This document shows, piece after piece, positions 32,890-47,760 of a stretch of DNA of 64,000 nt. The position numbers and the translations under genes were made by a program. This DNA comes from Kryptolebias marmoratus (Eukaryota; Chordata; Actinopteri; Cyprinodontiformes; Rivulidae): positions 23,442,628 to 23,506,627 of the forward strand of contig NC_051433.1 of NCBI RefSeq assembly GCF_001649575.2. The letters run 5' to 3'. Position 1 is the first letter of the stretch, and each line of letters starts with the position of its first letter. A model generated the notes under the pieces. That model saw only the letters and a program-made list of their open reading frames with translations, made no database searches and had not been told where the DNA came from.

Positions 32890-33412
32890 GTGACTCAGAC
32901 TCTACACCAGTACGGATATTCTTTAAACAGGTTTTTTTTTCTCTGTTTATAGAAAAATCCAAACAATTGAAACAAAAATGCGGATATGCTCATGGTGCGC
33001 TACTAAGCTGTGAGATATTCTATAGTGGAGAGAAAAGAAAAACAATAGTGAAAGAACATTTCTAGTTTGGCTAATGATTCTCCTAAAACAACTGTAGCTT
33101 TTTGTTTTTTTTCTTCGACACTGACACACTCAGCTGTTAACCATTTCAGCACACAATCAAAGTTTAATGGTGATAAGATCAGGATAAAGCAAGACAGATG
33201 TAAAATAGTGGTAAAAATGGCTCCATTATTGTTTTGGTTTCTGATAGTGAACATACATAAAACACACTGTTTTGTTATTTGTGTTTGACCAGTCCACACT
33301 AACACCAATAGAGGAATTTTTTTATAAATATCTCCTTTGAAAAACTTTCTTATAAAGTTCAATTTTTAAATCTCCGGTTTAAAATATCTCTAGAGTAGTA
33401 CAGACAGGGCCT
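32890..33412. mobile_element. hAT-type MITE, second copy (inverted)
   Basis: The right end agagtagtacagacagg matches the inverted left end of the element at 2980. The interior taaaaatggctccattattg corresponds to the inverted interior of that copy. The left end is diverged, so the left limit is approximate. Confidence 0.55.
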
Positions 33413-36400
33413 ATGTCTACTTAGGAAATTACAACCCAAGACAATCAATATACATTTTATTTGAGCAATGAGCTTTAAAAAAATGCAACATAATTGGGTA
33501 AATACTGTGCAGAATTTCACTGTTACGAGCTCATAATTTAATGCTTTCCTAAACTAACCACAGAGACAAGAAAAATCACCCAAATTGTCATCTTGTGTTA
33601 TACTTTGAGTTTTCCTTTAATATAAAGTGACAATGTACTTTCAAATTGAATTTTAGATTATGAGGTAATTAAAGATGTTCAATTTACATACAAATTGAGT
33701 GTTGCGTTTACAGATTGTTGCAGGCTTATATTCAGATACCTCCATCTGACAGCAGCTGTTTCTTTCTCTCTTATCCTTATCTAGCACTACTTTCTCACAG
33801 TGACTTCCTGTATTTGCAGGATAAGGAAGCACCTCAAATAGGGGAAGTCACTGAAATGCTACCATGCTGATGGAGTTTAAAGAACCTTCTGATGGTTGTG
33901 TACATTGGAGGCCCGAGTTACCACCTGCGCTGCTATCTTCTTAGCAGAGCTACTTTTATTCAATGACTTTGGGGGTCAAAAGCACCTTCAGATCTCTTCT
34001 TTCAACACAACTTGTCTCCATGCCAAATATTTACATGAGTTATTTGGGTTTGTGTAAGCTGTACGCTTCAAAGCCAGCGGAGAAGTGACAGAGTTGTTAA
34101 AGAATGCCTGTGTGATTACTGGAGAGTTGGTATGAGGTTGGATACACTGCTAAATGAGAAGGAACGACAACAGCGTAAGAACGCAACAGCTGCTTGCCTC
34201 GGCTTAGTCACTCTGTGAGGAGGGGGGAAATAAAGGTGGCCACAGTGTCACATTAGATGGGATGTGTCACTCAGCAGATGAATATGCAGAAGAACAAGAT
34301 ATCAAGATATGATCAGACCCACCGGTAATGCCAAGGAGGCCAACCTGCAGAGCAATGGAATTCTATTGTGAGGTTCTTTGCTGCTTCCTGTGGATTTCTG
34401 CTGGTGGAGCGACAGGCTCTGCAGCTTACTGCTATCAAAGTAAACACAGTCATCTTACTCAAACTGACATGCATGACGTTACAATGAGATAACAGCACAA
34501 AGTTAGCGCAAAGCTTTTTCATTATCACTGATGACTGTCTGTTTTATCTTCAGAACAAACTAGTTATTTTTAGCAAATTATCTGGGAAAGCATTGTTTTA
34601 TTTGCAGACAGCATTTTCTTTATTTAAAACTGAGTTTGACTGTAACAACTATGGACAAATGCTTATAAGATAACTTTTATTCCTGCTGTTTTACATATGT
34701 AGTGAAATATTAATTTGTTTAGTATGAAAGGATGAACTAAATTTCCTCAAAAAGTTTTAGAGTTGTAAAAAATAAAAACAAAAATCTGTGAGACATAACA
34801 TATATCAGAAATGAGCAAATGAATAGCCACACTGGTTTTAAGATTAAAATCAACCAGTAAATAACACAATCTTCAAGCTTTTTTTTATCTTGTTTTGACA
34901 GATAAAATGCAACAAATGAAATAGATGGAGGATTGTACTTTTTTGCTACTGTAGAATTGTGTAGATCTCAGATAAATGACAAAGATATTAGTCCAAGAGT
35001 AAAATAAAGTAAGCCATGTGCTAATGGCTGGGGAAAAGACAATACCTTTGGAAGATTTTTGAAACTCCTTAACAAGTGCAAGTGCTCTTTGGTTATGAGA
35101 ATGTTAAAACAGCTGTTGGTGAGTCTGTCACACTGAATGACCAGAGACCGTCAATTCAAGCTTATGACCAGAGATTTTGCCTACAACAACCAAAATTACA
35201 TAGTTTTATTCATATTATGTCTTTCCTTTTTTGATCCCTGTATATATTATATCTGACACCATATTAAATCTCAAGAGTCAAAAAGCATTTAAAATAACTA
35301 AATAAGTGTAATCTTTTACATGAAACTATAACACAGTAAGTCAACTACATGGTTCATATTCATGTTGCTGGAGCTCTGTTGCTATGAGTTCCCCTAGAGA
35401 GAAAAGATTTGATCCTCCTTGTCACAACTGCTGTTAAATGTAAACAGAATAATGGACATGGTCTGAAAGTGCTCCCAGATCACACATCATTAACCAGCAT
35501 GTTCGTCTTCACTGCAGCCAGAAGTTGCACCACATTGCTCTGTGTCAGTGGGAGGTGTGACACCTTGATGTTTAGCAACATCGCCACCTCGTTACCATTG
35601 CAACCCCCCACGCCCGTACACTCCCACTGCTGACCTGGGGGGCTCACCCACTCTATAATTAGGAGCCACTGTAGTTCCCCATCCCCCCTGCATCTACTAC
35701 CCCTCTTTGCTAATGGCACCAATTTGTATTCACTGTCAGCTCCGATGAGCTCTCATGCGAAGAGATGGCCTTATCACAGGGCCTCTGGCTCCCATCACCT
35801 AAGCCCCTCGCCTGCTGTCTGCCACGTCCAGCATGCTGATGGACAGGGAGAAATGATGAGGGGGAGGAGGTCCACATCGTCCCCATTTTCATGTAAACTC
35901 CTGTAACAGCAGGCAGATGGGCTTTGGTGTAAGACGCACCAAAGAATCCAAACACAAGCTACTCCTGTATCTTCAGCAAAATATGACAGTTTTTACATTT
36001 TAGGTCATTGACATGTGTTGTTGGGTCTTTGGTCCATCTCTCTCAATCTGGTGGAAATATATAACAGATGTCTAACTGTGGAGGCTGCAGAATCTGGAGA
36101 TGTATTTAGGGAAGGAGATCCTCCTTTTCTAGAGTATAAATTTATTGTGTCACATCTGTAAATATATGTCTGTTTTAAAGAACATGAATTTTGTTAAAAG
36201 CCTGCACATCAATAAGAATACATTTCACCCAATTTCCATCTCACAAGTCTAATTTAGCAATCCTTCCTCATCATAACTCTGAACCTTTCAGGGGTTTGCA
36301 GAAAGGATTCAGACACTAGTCTTTGGTTGGTACTTTAATAAAATTGACCTTACCTTGCTGGTCAGCAGGGTTGCTTGGACAGGAGCCAAGACACACAAAA

Positions 36401-39400
36401 GGTTCACAGGTCATCAGTTAGCAGTGGAGGCGCTTTATGCTCTGGTTTAATCTGGGATTAGCTCAGGGTCAGGGTTATCCCTTCACAGCTCGAGCAGAAT
36501 TAGGAAACTGGGATTGCCTGGGGTAAAGTGGCATTACTGCATGGCCTGTCTAGAATCCCAATGAGCCTGTTCAGCGAGGAAAGGGAAAGATGGAGAGTGT
36601 ATATCCAACGTGGTTCACTAAACTCAAGGTTGTAACCGCCTTTTCATTGCCCTTATGCTTTCTAAGTTCCACCGCACACTCAACTGTGAATTACAGCACC
36701 CCAAGACCCAGTGAATCACTGGTATATGGTATCTGTATCTGTCTAGCCACAGTTATGCACATACCTCCTGGTTTCCTGAACACATTTAGTGTGGTAAATT
36801 CATTTTAAGCAAACTTCATGCAGAGATTGGCGACTTAGGCGGAGCGCACAACAACAAGGATTTTAAAGAGCAGACGTGACGAAGACTAAACATAAAACCC
36901 TGGCTCAAAGAGCTCTGACACCTTTAGCCTCGCTTATCTGTAACTTGGCATGCTTCAGCTTCATGTCAGTCTATAATCCCTTTAGGCTACACGTGACAAA
37001 ACTTCTGGAAACTGTGGGGATGTTACAATGTTGATTAGAAAAAAACTTTTACACAGTAATTCTGTACCTGTTGAATCCAGTCGCTCAAGCATGTAAGCAG
37101 TTACATCTGAAATGGTGAAAGATACAGACGTTTGCTTGGACCAAGAGTGAAATTGGGTTGCTGCTACATGTTGAAAATCGTGAGTTGCACAAACAGTTCT
37201 CTGCTATCCACCATTATTACTGTTGTTGATCTACTCGTGCATGCACAGAACAGCTATTGACTGCAGCAATCTGTGGTGCGACTGTGGGATTTCAAACTTT
37301 GTGGATTCCCTTGAAATGCAACAGGGAGTATCTGGAAAGTTCCACTTTGAGACCTGGATTCAAAAAGTTTTGGTGTTAAAGAATCGATCCCTGTTGTCGT
37401 GTACAAGAATGGCCAAAGAGCAACAGGGATATCCTGGTTTCACCGAAAAACAATGCTGCGTGAACTGGTCCTTAGAGACAAACACTACCATCGTTGACTG
37501 TGGTTTCTGAGTCCATTAACAAAAGTTGACAGTGTTTAATTTTCAACCATAAACACGGGTAATACTGTCTTGGTAAACTTGATTCTACAGCAGTAAAACC
37601 AGCCCTTTTCACAAAACAGTTCTATATATAGCTGTAAAGACAAGCCCCTTTTCAAGCTGCTTCTGTACATTGATAAATTACCAACTGAGCCAGCCAGATT
37701 CTTCTATGATGCAAGTTTACCAAAATAAATTTGGTATAATGGGACTATAGCAGTGTATATTGTAACTCAGCAGCAATGTGGAGCTCTATACATAAACTGT
37801 GTTGGACGTCTCCTATTCTAAATCCTGTGGGCTGTAGTCACAGACTGTCATCACTATATCACCTTGTTGAGCTGCAACACCACGTTAACCTTTCATGTAT
37901 CAATCATTATGACTCTGAGATTGCTCATATTAGTGGCCCTAAGGTGGTGGATTAACTTCAACCTCAACACCAAATTAGTTTTTACAGAAATCACACTGAA
38001 ATGGGAAGAATGAATTTCAGATGTGGTTTAAAAGGGTTTTGTGAAGGAGGATACTGTCACAACTAAATCCCAGTACAGGATTCTACCTATAAATTCTTGT
38101 GCCCTGGCAACAAAGAAATTGGTCGAAAATCTGACAGTTGTTGCGGAAAACATGCTGATTTAGAAGAAATTAATATGGATCACTTAGTCAAAAACATATT
38201 TAGTTTGTCATCAAACCTTCAGAACGTCTCTTTTTCTCTATTGCTGAAACTATAGCAGATTTGTCAATCTTGTAGGGTTTTGTTCAATATAATCACAAGT
38301 AAACATCTAAGAAATATTGATAAATGACTGTTTTTGTTGTTTTTTCTATATTTTAGGCAATAATCAAATAGCAATAGAGCTTCTTTGAGCTGACCTGAGG
38401 GTTTCACTTTTTAGTTTATTACCAACTCGAAGTTGACTGTTTTGTACACATTTTTCTATTTTCATTTAATAGATGCTATTTTTTTCCAATAAATAGGTTG
38501 CAGTAACTGCTGGTTTAACCAGCATGGTCGCTCAATATCTTTCTAAAAACAATAAATTTGCTGAGATGGGGTTTCTTGGCTAAGTGAACCCACTCCTGGC
38601 AGAACAAAGCTAGTAAAATGTCTCATTAAAACAGTACATCTCTTTGTCTCTCAGGTGCCTTCTGAAAAGCCAGAGGAAGATTTACAGTTGAAAGACACAG
38701 GATATAGCCAGTCCGCTATCATGCTACATGCTTCTGAATGTCTTATTTGTTAAACCGGTGAAGGGGGTCACAGTGTGTGAGGGCCCAGTTGTTCCAGCCC
38801 CTTCCTAAGAATGACACAGAGGTACAACAGATTGTAACAGCAGCTATTGTGGCTCTGCTCCAGCTCTCTTCCTCCCATCGGTCTCCCACTGCTCCCTCAT
38901 CCTGGGTAAGCATGCAGCATGACACATCAGCACTTATTTTCCTGTTTCTTGGGTGGGCAAGGTTAAGAATAAGTTGCCGGCAGGACAACCTTTACTGCTC
39001 TGTTTGCCATGTGGAGCCTCAGTGGTCATCAGTCACACCCGACATGAGGCGGATGATGAGGATAGAAGCAGCAGGATGGTGGGACATTCTCACCATCCCC
39101 TGTGCACAGAGTCAAAGGGAGTTCTGACGTGTCCATTATTTCTTGGATTTGGAGACAGGAAATGGGATTAGAAAACCAATAGCAGTTGTTCATGTGTTCG
39201 TCGGCAGCTTCACCACGTTCTGCCAAAATGCTTACTTTCTCTATTCAAAGGGAGCTCATCTGAAATTAATACGATGAGCCTTTTACAAACAGTGTTGTGT
39301 TTTTGGCTGCCACTGCCTCATCGGCCTGTCTGCTGTTGGCTAAACTGAATGGGAGCTGCATTCTGAACACACAAACCCATGAAAACCAAGGGTCACATGG

Positions 39401-40545
39401 TAAACGTCCTTTAAATTCAACTGATACAGCAACATACAGCAGCAATATTGCTTTGAAAATGAATTTAAAAAAAAAAAAACTGAATTTAATCCAGTTTGTT
39501 CAGAGTGAAAATCTTCCTGCCATTCCTGTAGGGCAGTGTTAATGCTCTGCTGTAGGTACACTTGCTGTTAATGAAGGAGACAACAGGAAGTAAAGTGCAT
39601 TTCAAAGTATAAAAGGCAACTCTAGCATGTTAACAGCTGACATAACAAATTGTTAGCCCTATTACTAATGTGTGCCCTTTTTATCATTAAAACACTTAAC
39701 ACTTAATGTCAGAACTGTAAGAAATCGCATCAATAAAATCTAAAAACATGTTGCTGCTTTTATCCCCCTTGCAACTGAGAGTGTGAGCTAGAATCTAGCT
39801 AGTATCTGAAAAATAGTTTAGGTTAGACAGGTTGTTACTGTTGCGGTGGAGGAAGCGAGACAAACTGTAGAAGAAGAACTAGAAGCAGAACTGACAGGAT
39901 ATTGTAAAGAGTCTGTGATCCACAAAGGTGTCAGAAATATAACACCTGCTTCTCTCTGCATGTGCCACAAGCACAGCTTTGGATCATAGACATGTATTAT
40001 ATTACTAAACTAAGTGCCGCCACCTTCTCTCATTGTAAATTGAAGCCAGCAGTACCCAGTTCACAGAAGGTCCATTAATAACACTGTAAGCCCCTCTAGG
40101 GCAACGGTAATACCGTCTACCACAATATAATTTGAGGACAGTTTAACGGTATTAACAAAAAAGGATAGCATCCAATCCTATCACACCCACTGATGCTGTA
40201 ATCCTGGTGTCCGTAAACTCCGGTCGTTTTAAAGAGCCTTTGAAAGCTCCGCAATCTTATCCTCTTTCCAATTTAGAACAAGATAATAGGTTCAACCCAT
40301 GCAACAGTTGCAACAGACAAATTTAAGGTTAAGATTCTTCTTAAGTTTTTGGATTTGTTTTGGTAAATTTCTCTAAAGAAAAAAAGGGTTACATGCTCAA
40401 TAAAAACAAAGATTAGGAACCTTAACTACACGTTTTCTATGAACTTCATCTTGAGGTACATTTACAAATATATACAATTCAATTCCATTTCACAGGAATT
40501 TATTTAGTATTGCATTAGTGCACATTTGGGCCTGACTGTATTTTT

Positions 40546-40550
<5 letters not shown>
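33413..40550. other. Non-coding stretch, no gene seen
   Basis: About 7 kb of intron or upstream sequence. ORFs such as 37223-37510 (plus) and 38777-39127 (plus) show no recognisable domain and no supporting splice structure. No repeat with definable ends was seen. Confidence 0.45.

Positions 40551-40576
<26 letters not shown>
40551..40576. repeat. (TA)n microsatellite
   Basis: Thirteen uninterrupted TA units. Confidence 0.95.
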
Positions 40577-43500
40577 AATGCATCACATCAATAGCTCCTT
40601 AGAGCTTTATCAGGGTTAAGGCTTTTATTTTGGATGACCACATGCCACAACCATGTAAGGTGGTGTTAAGGAGATGGTGGCTCAAAGGGGGCGGCTGGTA
40701 ATTTGCAGGGTCAACAAGTTTGCCAAGCCGATTTAGCCTTCCCAGTTTGACACTGGTAATCTCCCTGCAGCCAGCAGGGTGGTAAAATCAGCCCGATAAC
40801 TGCAGGAGATAGATTGAAAGAAGCAGACTGAGCAGGTGAGAGTGAAAAATGTTTGTGTGCATTCCCCGCTGGACCTTCGTCTTCTAATAATATGCATAGC
40901 ATGCATGTATACACAAGCAAGTAAAACATCTCACACACAGATGTGACTAGGGATGGTTCAGACATTGGTGCACAATATCCTTGAATGTTGCAACAGATAC
41001 AATCTGAAACTTACAGCATTGTTTCTACATGCAAATCAGGCAGAAATGGGACAACTACAGATGGAAGTTGGTATAAAAAAGGTATAAGCTAGATGCGTGT
41101 GAACGGTTCACATTGAATTTTATATGGTAGAACCCAGAGCTGTTTTCTTTGGCAGCATCAACCAAAATCTCAGCCCCTGAGGAAAAAAACCCTCAAAAAA
41201 ACAGACATCCAGCCAAAGCATCCCCAGTCTCTTCCTCTATAATGCCTCCAGTACAGCCTCTTTTTGCCTCGCCATAAACACTTAATTTCTTTCCCAACTC
41301 AGGAAATGTGCTTTCTAAATCATTGCACTCCTATGGTTTTTTTTAACTTTCTCACATTTCCAGCCAAACAGAATTAATCTAAAGAGATGGAATGTTTCTG
41401 AACAAAACTCCACTGGCATGTCACGTTAAGTAAGGAGCTCATAAAAGGTGAAGTTGATGGGTTTTACATTTCCCTCACAGACTAACAGGACCTCATTTAG
41501 CGACCGGCTTTTAAATAGGTATGTTAGAAGGAAATGTGCATGTCAAAATGCATTTAGTGAGTTTAAGTAGAACCATGTTAAACTGTGACAAGTAAAAACT
41601 TTGGACGCTGAAATTCAAACCCAGAGGATGCTTTGGCCTCCTCTAACTGTATGGTAATACATCTTCTTTTCAACAGTAAGTGTACATTACAAGAATAAAA
41701 TGACAATAAAAAATACACACACACTTAAAAAGTAATTTACTGACTCAGACTGAATTTAATTGCAAAAAACTCTGAATTTGTGCCCCATATGAATTAGCTG
41801 TAGCTGGAATTTCAGCATGTTGCAGCAATATTATGTCTCGCTAAAAGAAGATATACCAGAGCGAGAAAGATCTGTTTTTCCTCCTCTGCTTTCAGGTGTG
41901 TCCTCTAGAAGCTGTGATTGAAAGTTGTTCTTACAGTTTAACCTCCCTCCGGTACAGCCAAATCTGAGCAGACAAAACAAACCCTCTTTCTCACTCATCA
42001 CATGATTGTCCTGCAGCCCTGCAACACGCTGAATTTGGCAAGGTGACCTTGATGAGGGAAGTAATAACTGTCAATCATTGATTACCGTTGGACGTTTTTC
42101 ACATTCACTTAGGGGCTCCCCTTTCAAGTTTGATCAATATCAGCCAAAATGTAGTCAGGTCCTAATTGAGAGGCATGGCTATTAAGGAAACACTATGCCA
42201 CAGGAAAGACAGGCCAACCGTAATGTGCAGCTTATGCAGCAGAGTAGATGGTCTCGGTACACAATACACAAAAAATTCTGTGAGTTTTGCAGCATCTCTC
42301 CTGAACTCTTGCTCTCTTGCTGAAAACTGCTAACACAGACCAAAATAAATTAATGTCCTCTTTTACTTATGGTGATGTTTGCGTGCCTAAACTGCGTCAC
42401 AAAATTCTTGGTATTCATTTATAAACACTCTACTATGATCACAATTGAATGTTTGTGTTTTTATATGATCTGCTTTGCACGAGAAAAAATAAATCAAATG
42501 CTGGTGAGATTTCTCAAGTGTGAATCTCAGCCGGGGTCTTTCTCTGGGGACTTGACATGTTCTCCTCAGGAATGCATGGGTTTTAGTCCCACAGTCCAAA
42601 ACCATGCATGTCAGATTGTTTAGATATTTTGAATTTACAGTACTTTCAGAGTGAATGATTGTTTTTCTTTTGGTTTTGTGCATCTCTGTGTTGGCCAAGT
42701 GTACCCCTCCTTTTGTTCAATGAGAGCTAGAAAAGGCTTGTTACCCCATTCTAAATTCAAAGAAAAGTGGTATTTGTCATTTGAAGACCCCATTATAATG
42801 GTGCATAACCAATGGCATGATGCCAAGAGAGCAAAGTTGCTGTTTTTTTACAGGTGCTGCAGACATGCCCTAACTGAAGTTCTCCTCTTAAACATCCAAC
42901 ATAGCTACAAACATCCTGTTAAGTAGCAGGAAAAACACAACAAAACTTATTTGCAAAAGGTAGATTCATACGAAACTGATCGGTTTTACGTTTGAGCAGT
43001 TTTTTAATGTCATATCTGCAACGATTTAACTTCTAGGGTTTTTGTCAGTCTTTTGGATTCCTGTGGAAACAAACATGCCCACATATCAGCCCTGCTGCTG
43101 TTCCTGTTTAACAATGCACCAACAAGTGGGAATGCATTATTATTATTATTATCGGTGGACTAATGAAGTCATACTCTCACTGGATTTTAACACTGAAGGC
43201 CATACACTGCAACAATTCCTTGATCCAGATCTTCTCACGACTTACAGGAATAATGGCCAAAACCATGAAAACTGAACATAAACTGTATAAACAGTTATCC
43301 CTAAAACTTTGGTTTAGCTGGTTCTTTGAAGGGGTGAAACCCCTGTTAAGTATTTTTTATTTAGCAGCCAGTTTTCATTTCAGGAGTAGCTAAATCCTCT
43401 TGGCGTTAAACAGCACGTGAGACGAAAGGAGATCCTCGAACCTTGGGTACAACTGCTACATTCCAGTGAAAAGCAAAACCCACATATAGGCAATAAAGTA

Positions 43501-45800
43501 AAACATACCAAGGTAATAAACCTGTGAGTGTCACGAAAAGGTTAATGCCATGTCTCATTATTCCTGGATATCTTATTTGACACAGACTCAAAAGTTAATC
43601 CAGAGAAAATCCTGCTGGGTTTATTCATTAGGATAGCCTCACTGTGGGTTGATGGGAAGAGGCTGAGGGGATCGCTGCTCTGCTGTTCACTCTCTAAGCA
43701 ACCATCCAAAGCCCCTCTGCCCTCCTCATAACAACTCAATGATTTGAGCTTGTCGATCCCTGCCTGTCTTATCTCAGATAACAGAGCGCCTTCACCGTCT
43801 TTCACAGGCGGCAATGTCTGTAAAAATAGTGCAGAGTGCACTTAAAGGTCAGCTCTGTTGCTGTTCAGTGGTTTTTACACTGAAATCAGCTGAAAGAAAT
43901 CTTTATCTGGACACGTCCTCCTTTTTCGACCAGTTAACACTCACTCTAACAAACATTTTCTTTTTTTCTGGAGCGGTTTGGTAAACTATCCCAATAGAGC
44001 TTCTTTTTATCATTTCAATAACAAACTTGCACTTCACACATCTATAATTCTTCTGGGTCCACGATAGCCTGCCTTTGACCCTAAACATTCAAAGCTTACA
44101 AAAGGGACTCCCCCTCACAAGCCATGAAAAGGCAATTTATAACATTTGAAGCTGGCATGACAGTAGAAGCAGCAGGGAGTAGGTGGAGAGGGGAGGAGGA
44201 GAGCATGAAAGGTCTGAAAGGAGGAAACAAGTTCACTGTACTGAAAAAAAAGTATGTTCTTTATCAGCCAAAGTTTGTCTGTTTTCCCCAATGGCAAATG
44301 CTGTCAAGATTAAAGAGTGTTTTGATATAAGGACCACAAATAAAAACCCCTCGGCTTGTATGATGTGTGATTTGAAAATCGCACATCATAAGAAAACTGT
44401 GAAATGCCACACAAATCACCCGCTGCTCATTTATTTAATTGCGTTTTGATTCATACCATGTTTTCCTTACAGAGAGAGAGAAAATAAAAGCTCCAGAATG
44501 CTTTTAACAAACAATCAGACTAAATCTTGGGGTTCATTTATTTAATCAAATCTTTGTCAGTCTTATCTGGGACACAAGACCGAGAAATTTAACTTAATAA
44601 AACCAAACGCATAAAAATCATCAAATTACCCATTAGTTAACCCAGAACTCCAAATATCTCCATTGTTATTCCTCATTAATCCAGAGGAAACCTGCGTCTC
44701 TGGACTCAGCCGTGCCTGAGGTGACATCCATACATGGAAGTAGACATACAGACGACTTGACAGCTGTGGAAATACACCGAAACCTTGGTAAAATTCAAAA
44801 CTCGACCTCCCTGGGAGAATTTAATGACCAGTCAGTCTCTCTTCACCTGGGTTTAAATCCGACACACCTGACAGCCCCGACGTTTGACTGACAGGCAGGA
44901 TATCCCCCTCTGTGACCCTGCAGCCCCCTTCCTGAACAGTTTTGGCAGAAGGTAACGAGCTACAGCGAAGGCCGGAAGTATTCATTGCCAAGTGGCCAAA
45001 ATGCAACATTTACTCGGGACGAAGTCCTACGACAAGAAAAAATGGAAGAGGAGAAATATCATGTCCAAACGTTTGTTTTATCCCAATTTATCACAGCAAA
45101 ACACACTAAAGTTTTTTTTCTTTTAATGTTGCATTAAGAGGCAAAGAAAAGTGTGGACAGCTGTATTAGTGCTTTATGTACAGAACACAATTGTTATTAG
45201 AAGCATTTCATCTCTGTTTTACTTAAAATTATATTTAATATATATTATATATTTTTTATTGAAAGGGGCTCTGGAAAAACAACAACAACAAAAAAAGACA
45301 GCTAAATGTTTTTGAAAAAAAAGAAAAGAAAATAACTGTATCACTTAGTACTATAGGGGAGAATGAATAGTACAATAATACAGGATTTAATCTCAGTAAT
45401 ATTACTGGTTTTAGAATTTTAAAAATGCAGCTGTTTGACACTAAACATTAAAATAATTTAAAAACTAATTTTATTATATTTTGTCTTATAATGTACCTTA
45501 TGTCACAGCAAAATCATTGAGTGAGACAGGACGTCGCAGCTTGGTGGCTGTTATAAATCTAATACAAATAAATGTCAAGCAAAAATCACAGGGGTTGAGA
45601 CAATTCTGCGCAGCAAAATGTGTCTTCTGTAAAGATGAGTGAAAGCTTTTAAAGCGTCATGGTGCTCATCATAAACATTTGTCAACACCTGCAGGAGCTG
45701 CAGTGAGGAGGGCAACTTGACCTGATATCAGGAAGTAGACAGATACTTTTTTCATCACAATTCTGCAGCACAGAGTAAAGATCAAAAATTATTTCCCATA
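40577..45800. other. Non-coding stretch with one degraded SINE
   Basis: AT-rich; contains the SINE remnant at 42530-42725, a short ATT run at 43137-43152, and a small hairpin at 44361-44388 (tgatgtgtgattt against aaatcgcacatca). No gene supported. Confidence 0.45.
42530..42725 (+). repeat. Degraded SINE copy
   Basis: tttctctggggacttgacat, then gttctcctcaggaatgcatg, gttttagtcccacagtccaa and aaccatgcatgtcagattg follow the order of the SINE body at 1651-1994, with many substitutions and no clear head or tail. Confidence 0.6.
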
Positions 45801-45819
45801 ACTCTGTATTTACTGCAAT

Positions 45820-46680
45820 TGGTTACATAAAGGGATAATTCAAATCTTTTAAAATAGGGTTCTGTAGAAAGATTATAAACAATTATTATTTTATCGGTTG
45901 TAGATGGCTCTTTACACGACTTGAGTTTGGAGAAACTGAGTTTAACTGACTGACTGACAACCCAAAAAAACTCCAGTGTCAAATAATTCACAGGAGTCTA
46001 TGTGAATGCCGTTTTAAAAAACTTTAAACCATTGTCAGTTTTACATTATTCAATTATTCCAGCAGAAATATTGTGAAGTCCCCACAGGCAGCACTGGATG
46101 TGCTACAGCTAGCTGCTGCTGCAGCTAATTGTGCCTACAAATAACCATAAAATTTGGTGTAAATACCTATATAAAACAAAACTCAAAATTCTGGAGAACA
46201 AGTTTAATTCTAACCAGACTGATGAGTTAACGGCTAATCCAAACACACACCAAATTAAATGCTGCCATCTTTAAAGAACTTTAATCTCAAAAATACCAAA
46301 GATGTTAATGTGAATGCTGTTTTTTGAACATTTATACTGCTGTCAATTTGGCATTACACATTTATTCTTGCAGAAATATTACGATATTCCTGTGAGAAGG
46401 GCCCAGGGCTGCACAGGAAGTGCTACAGCTAAGAAATGACAATAGAATCCTATGTAAGTGACCTTGTAATGCAAAATTAACAACAATGTAAAAGGTTCAT
46501 AACATATTATTCCCATAAACTGCTATGAAATGTTTGAGAATAAAGTTGTTTTGCAATGAGAGCAATCCACTTTGGTCTTGCTCTTGCTTGGACTCACTGT
46601 TAGTTGTCAATCAGGTCAAAATTAACGTCCTTTCTTTAAACTGACGCTGCTGAAAGAGCTATCTAAAACAAATATGACCT
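45820..46680. mobile_element. Foldback MITE family, copy 3 (possibly two nested copies)
   Basis: It starts near ataaagggataattcaaatc, like the ttaaagggatag end of copy 1. Interior blocks gtgaatgccgttttaaaaaa and gtgaatgctgttttttgaac occur about 310 bases apart in the same orientation. aaactgctatgaaatgtttg parallels gactgctatgaaattttgga of copy 2. The repeated interior block suggests a partial duplication or nesting. Confidence 0.55.
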
Positions 46681-46787
46681 TTTCACAGAATCCCACTTAA
46701 AACAATATCAACTTGTGCTTTTAATAAAACAAAAACATTTTGATATAATTTCTTCTAAGAGAAAGCTCTGCTATTGACATTATTTAC

Positions 46788-47151
46788 TTAACCCTTTCAA
46801 TACCACGTAGATCACTGCTGACACTGCGGCGCATGTGCATTTCAAATTACTGTAATTAAATTTTTGCAATCTCAAGAATGTTCAATCTGCACTTTTTAAG
46901 AAATTTTAAAAAGAAAGTTGAAGAAAATTAAATTCCGTTTTTGTCCCTTTCTTCTTATAACACACATTTTTAGGTATTTAATTACATAAGAATGGTAAAT
47001 ACTTAAAAGATTTTGAAAGTTCTACTTCTGGAAAAAGGGTGTAAATTATTTACACACAGGGCATTTTTTGACACAATTATTGACAAAAATAGACAAGAAA
47101 GACCAGGCATTTTAATAAATATGTCTATTATTATGGTGCTAAAAGGGTTAA
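46788..47151. mobile_element. piggyBac-type MITE with TTAA ends
   Basis: Left end TTAACCCTTTCAATACCA and right end tggtgctaaaagggttaa are inverted repeats; the TTAA at both ends fits the TTAA target duplication of piggyBac elements. About 360 bp, no transposase. Confidence 0.65.
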
Positions 47152-47760
47152 GGCCATCTAAATCAGTTTTCTCATGTACTTGCACTATGAGAATAATTTT
47201 ATTCCATAGTTTACACACATTGCATTTACATGACGATGAAGGCGGTCCCCTCTGCTGGTGTACAAATCTACATAAACTCCCTCTTCATGCTCATGCTCAG
47301 CTGTTTACCACTTTAGCTCCTCAGTAACTGAACCTCATTTTCTCCAAATCTCTCTGCTTCAACACTGCAGGCAACCCACAGCTGAGAACAAGCCACAGCA
47401 TCTTCAAATTCCACCCCCGTCACTCACACACACCACCCCTTTCCCCCACCGCACTATGTAGCCGAAGAACATTTTAATTGAAACAGCAATTAAGCAAGAC
47501 AAGTCAAAACAGAACTCTTCTGGAGCCTCTTTGCAAGGAGAAAGTACTGTACTTCCTAAGGCGACTTTTTTCCTGAGAATGTGGAATATTTTATCTGAGA
47601 TGTAGAACTTGGATCTCTGCCAGAGACAGATCACTGCAGAGAAATATTTGAGAATAATGTGTGATCAACTTCATAAACACAGGGAACAGTGAGATAATAT
47701 TTGGTGAAGAATTATTTCAGTGTCAGGCTGTCTTAACCCAATAAAAACAAATGATGGACA

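Noticed and set aside
36930..36990. Minus-strand open stretch ending GCTAAAG|gt after a Met
   Set aside because: The encoded peptide (MKLKHAKLQISEAK) has no hydrophobic signal sequence and does not resemble the class 3 semaphorin N-terminus.
37223..37510. Plus-strand ORF of 95 codons with several cysteines
   Set aside because: No signal peptide, known domain, or flanking splice signals; ORFs of this length are expected by chance in 64 kb.
45782..45991. Minus ORF with VKLSFSKLKS resembling the start of the sema domain (VRLSFKELK)
   Set aside because: The similar string is not followed by a phase 1 donor at the right place and lies in a foldback MITE copy, so it looks like coincidence.
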